A stretch of 64,000 nt of DNA from Incurvaria masculella (Eukaryota; Arthropoda; Insecta; Lepidoptera; Incurvariidae): NCBI GenBank assembly GCA_946894095.1, contig OX335655.1, forward strand, positions 8,866,001 to 8,930,000, written 5' to 3'. Positions within the stretch are counted from its first letter, which is position 1. Each line of letters starts with the position of its first letter. Below, piece by piece: positions 63,746-64,000 of the stretch. The translations under genes and the position numbers were made by a program. Below the pieces are notes generated by a model. The model was given only the letters and a program-made list of their open reading frames with translations. It was not told the origin of the DNA and did no database searches.

Positions 63746-64000
63746 TAAGGAGTTTTGTACGTTGCATGACATAAGCAGTCTATCCTAGTTCATAGTTCAT
63801 TTATTTGATAGATTTTTCTAAACGTCACAATTATTTTAATTAGCAATTTCAGAACAAGTATCATTATTTAAAATAGGTACAGTACATGGCACAAATAATG
63901 ACTATCATTTCTATGGCAAAGGCGACAGAGTAAATAAGCCTTAATAAGGTTCTTTTTATTTGAATGAATCAAAATATGTATAGTTCTTGCAAGTCAAGAA

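Larger units (their letters stand above)
62973..64000 (+). other. Start of intron 29
   Basis: Opens with five CCTAA repeats (62986-63011). Then come recurring cattactttgaaatttcgtc / aagtactactttt blocks (63100-63370, in both orientations) and the inverted repeat copy at 63478-63745. No exon found. Confidence 0.7.

Overview
This window is animal genomic DNA, most likely from a moth or butterfly. It has one large multi-exon gene on the plus strand, AT-rich introns full of transposons, Helitron ends of the lepidopteran type (GC-rich hairpin then CTAG), Jockey-type LINE pieces, tRNA- and 5S-headed SINEs, and a short run of the insect telomere repeat. I see no prokaryotic features.

The gene is the pore-forming alpha-1 subunit of a T-type (Cav3) voltage-gated calcium channel (Ca-alpha1T). 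I placed 30 exons between 17045 and 62972, two of them alternatives to each other. They run from the domain I pore turret to domain IV S6, about 1,820 codons. Almost every junction follows GT/AG and splice phases agree from exon to exon. The four pore loops read EGW (I), QEDW (II), SRDGW (III) and TGDNW (IV), the E-E-D-D signature of Cav3. The exons for the N-terminus and domain I S1-S5 lie before position 1 or elsewhere; the C-terminus continues past 64000.

Layout. 1-12621: a tandem segmental duplication, period about 7.64 kb, with the junction near 4939/4940 inside a Helitron. 12622-17044: non-coding, repeats. 17045-19750: domain I pore, S6 and gating-brake region. 22782-28295: I-II linker. 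30004-38162: domain II, with alternative pore-turret exons 11a and 11b. 38928-46900: II-III linker. 47818-55082: domain III, interrupted by a head-to-tail array of three Helitrons (50198-53652). 55424-62972: domain IV, split by a 6.2 kb intron rich in SINEs.

The most unusual feature is a recurring pattern of partial tandem exon duplication. Next to at least eight exons (1, 3, 6, 7, 8, 13, 15, 24) lies one or more decayed copies. Exon 6 has about five decayed copies upstream. The exon 7 copy is 43 codons, open and in frame. The exon 24 copy keeps an acceptor and encodes an altered S4 helix followed by a stop. Exons 11a/11b are the one pair where both copies look functional. Other notable points are a likely GC-AG intron after exon 13, an apparent one-base frame break in exon 15, an inverted SINE pair 150 bp before the domain IV pore exon, and two exons whose acceptors lie next to the same repeat family.
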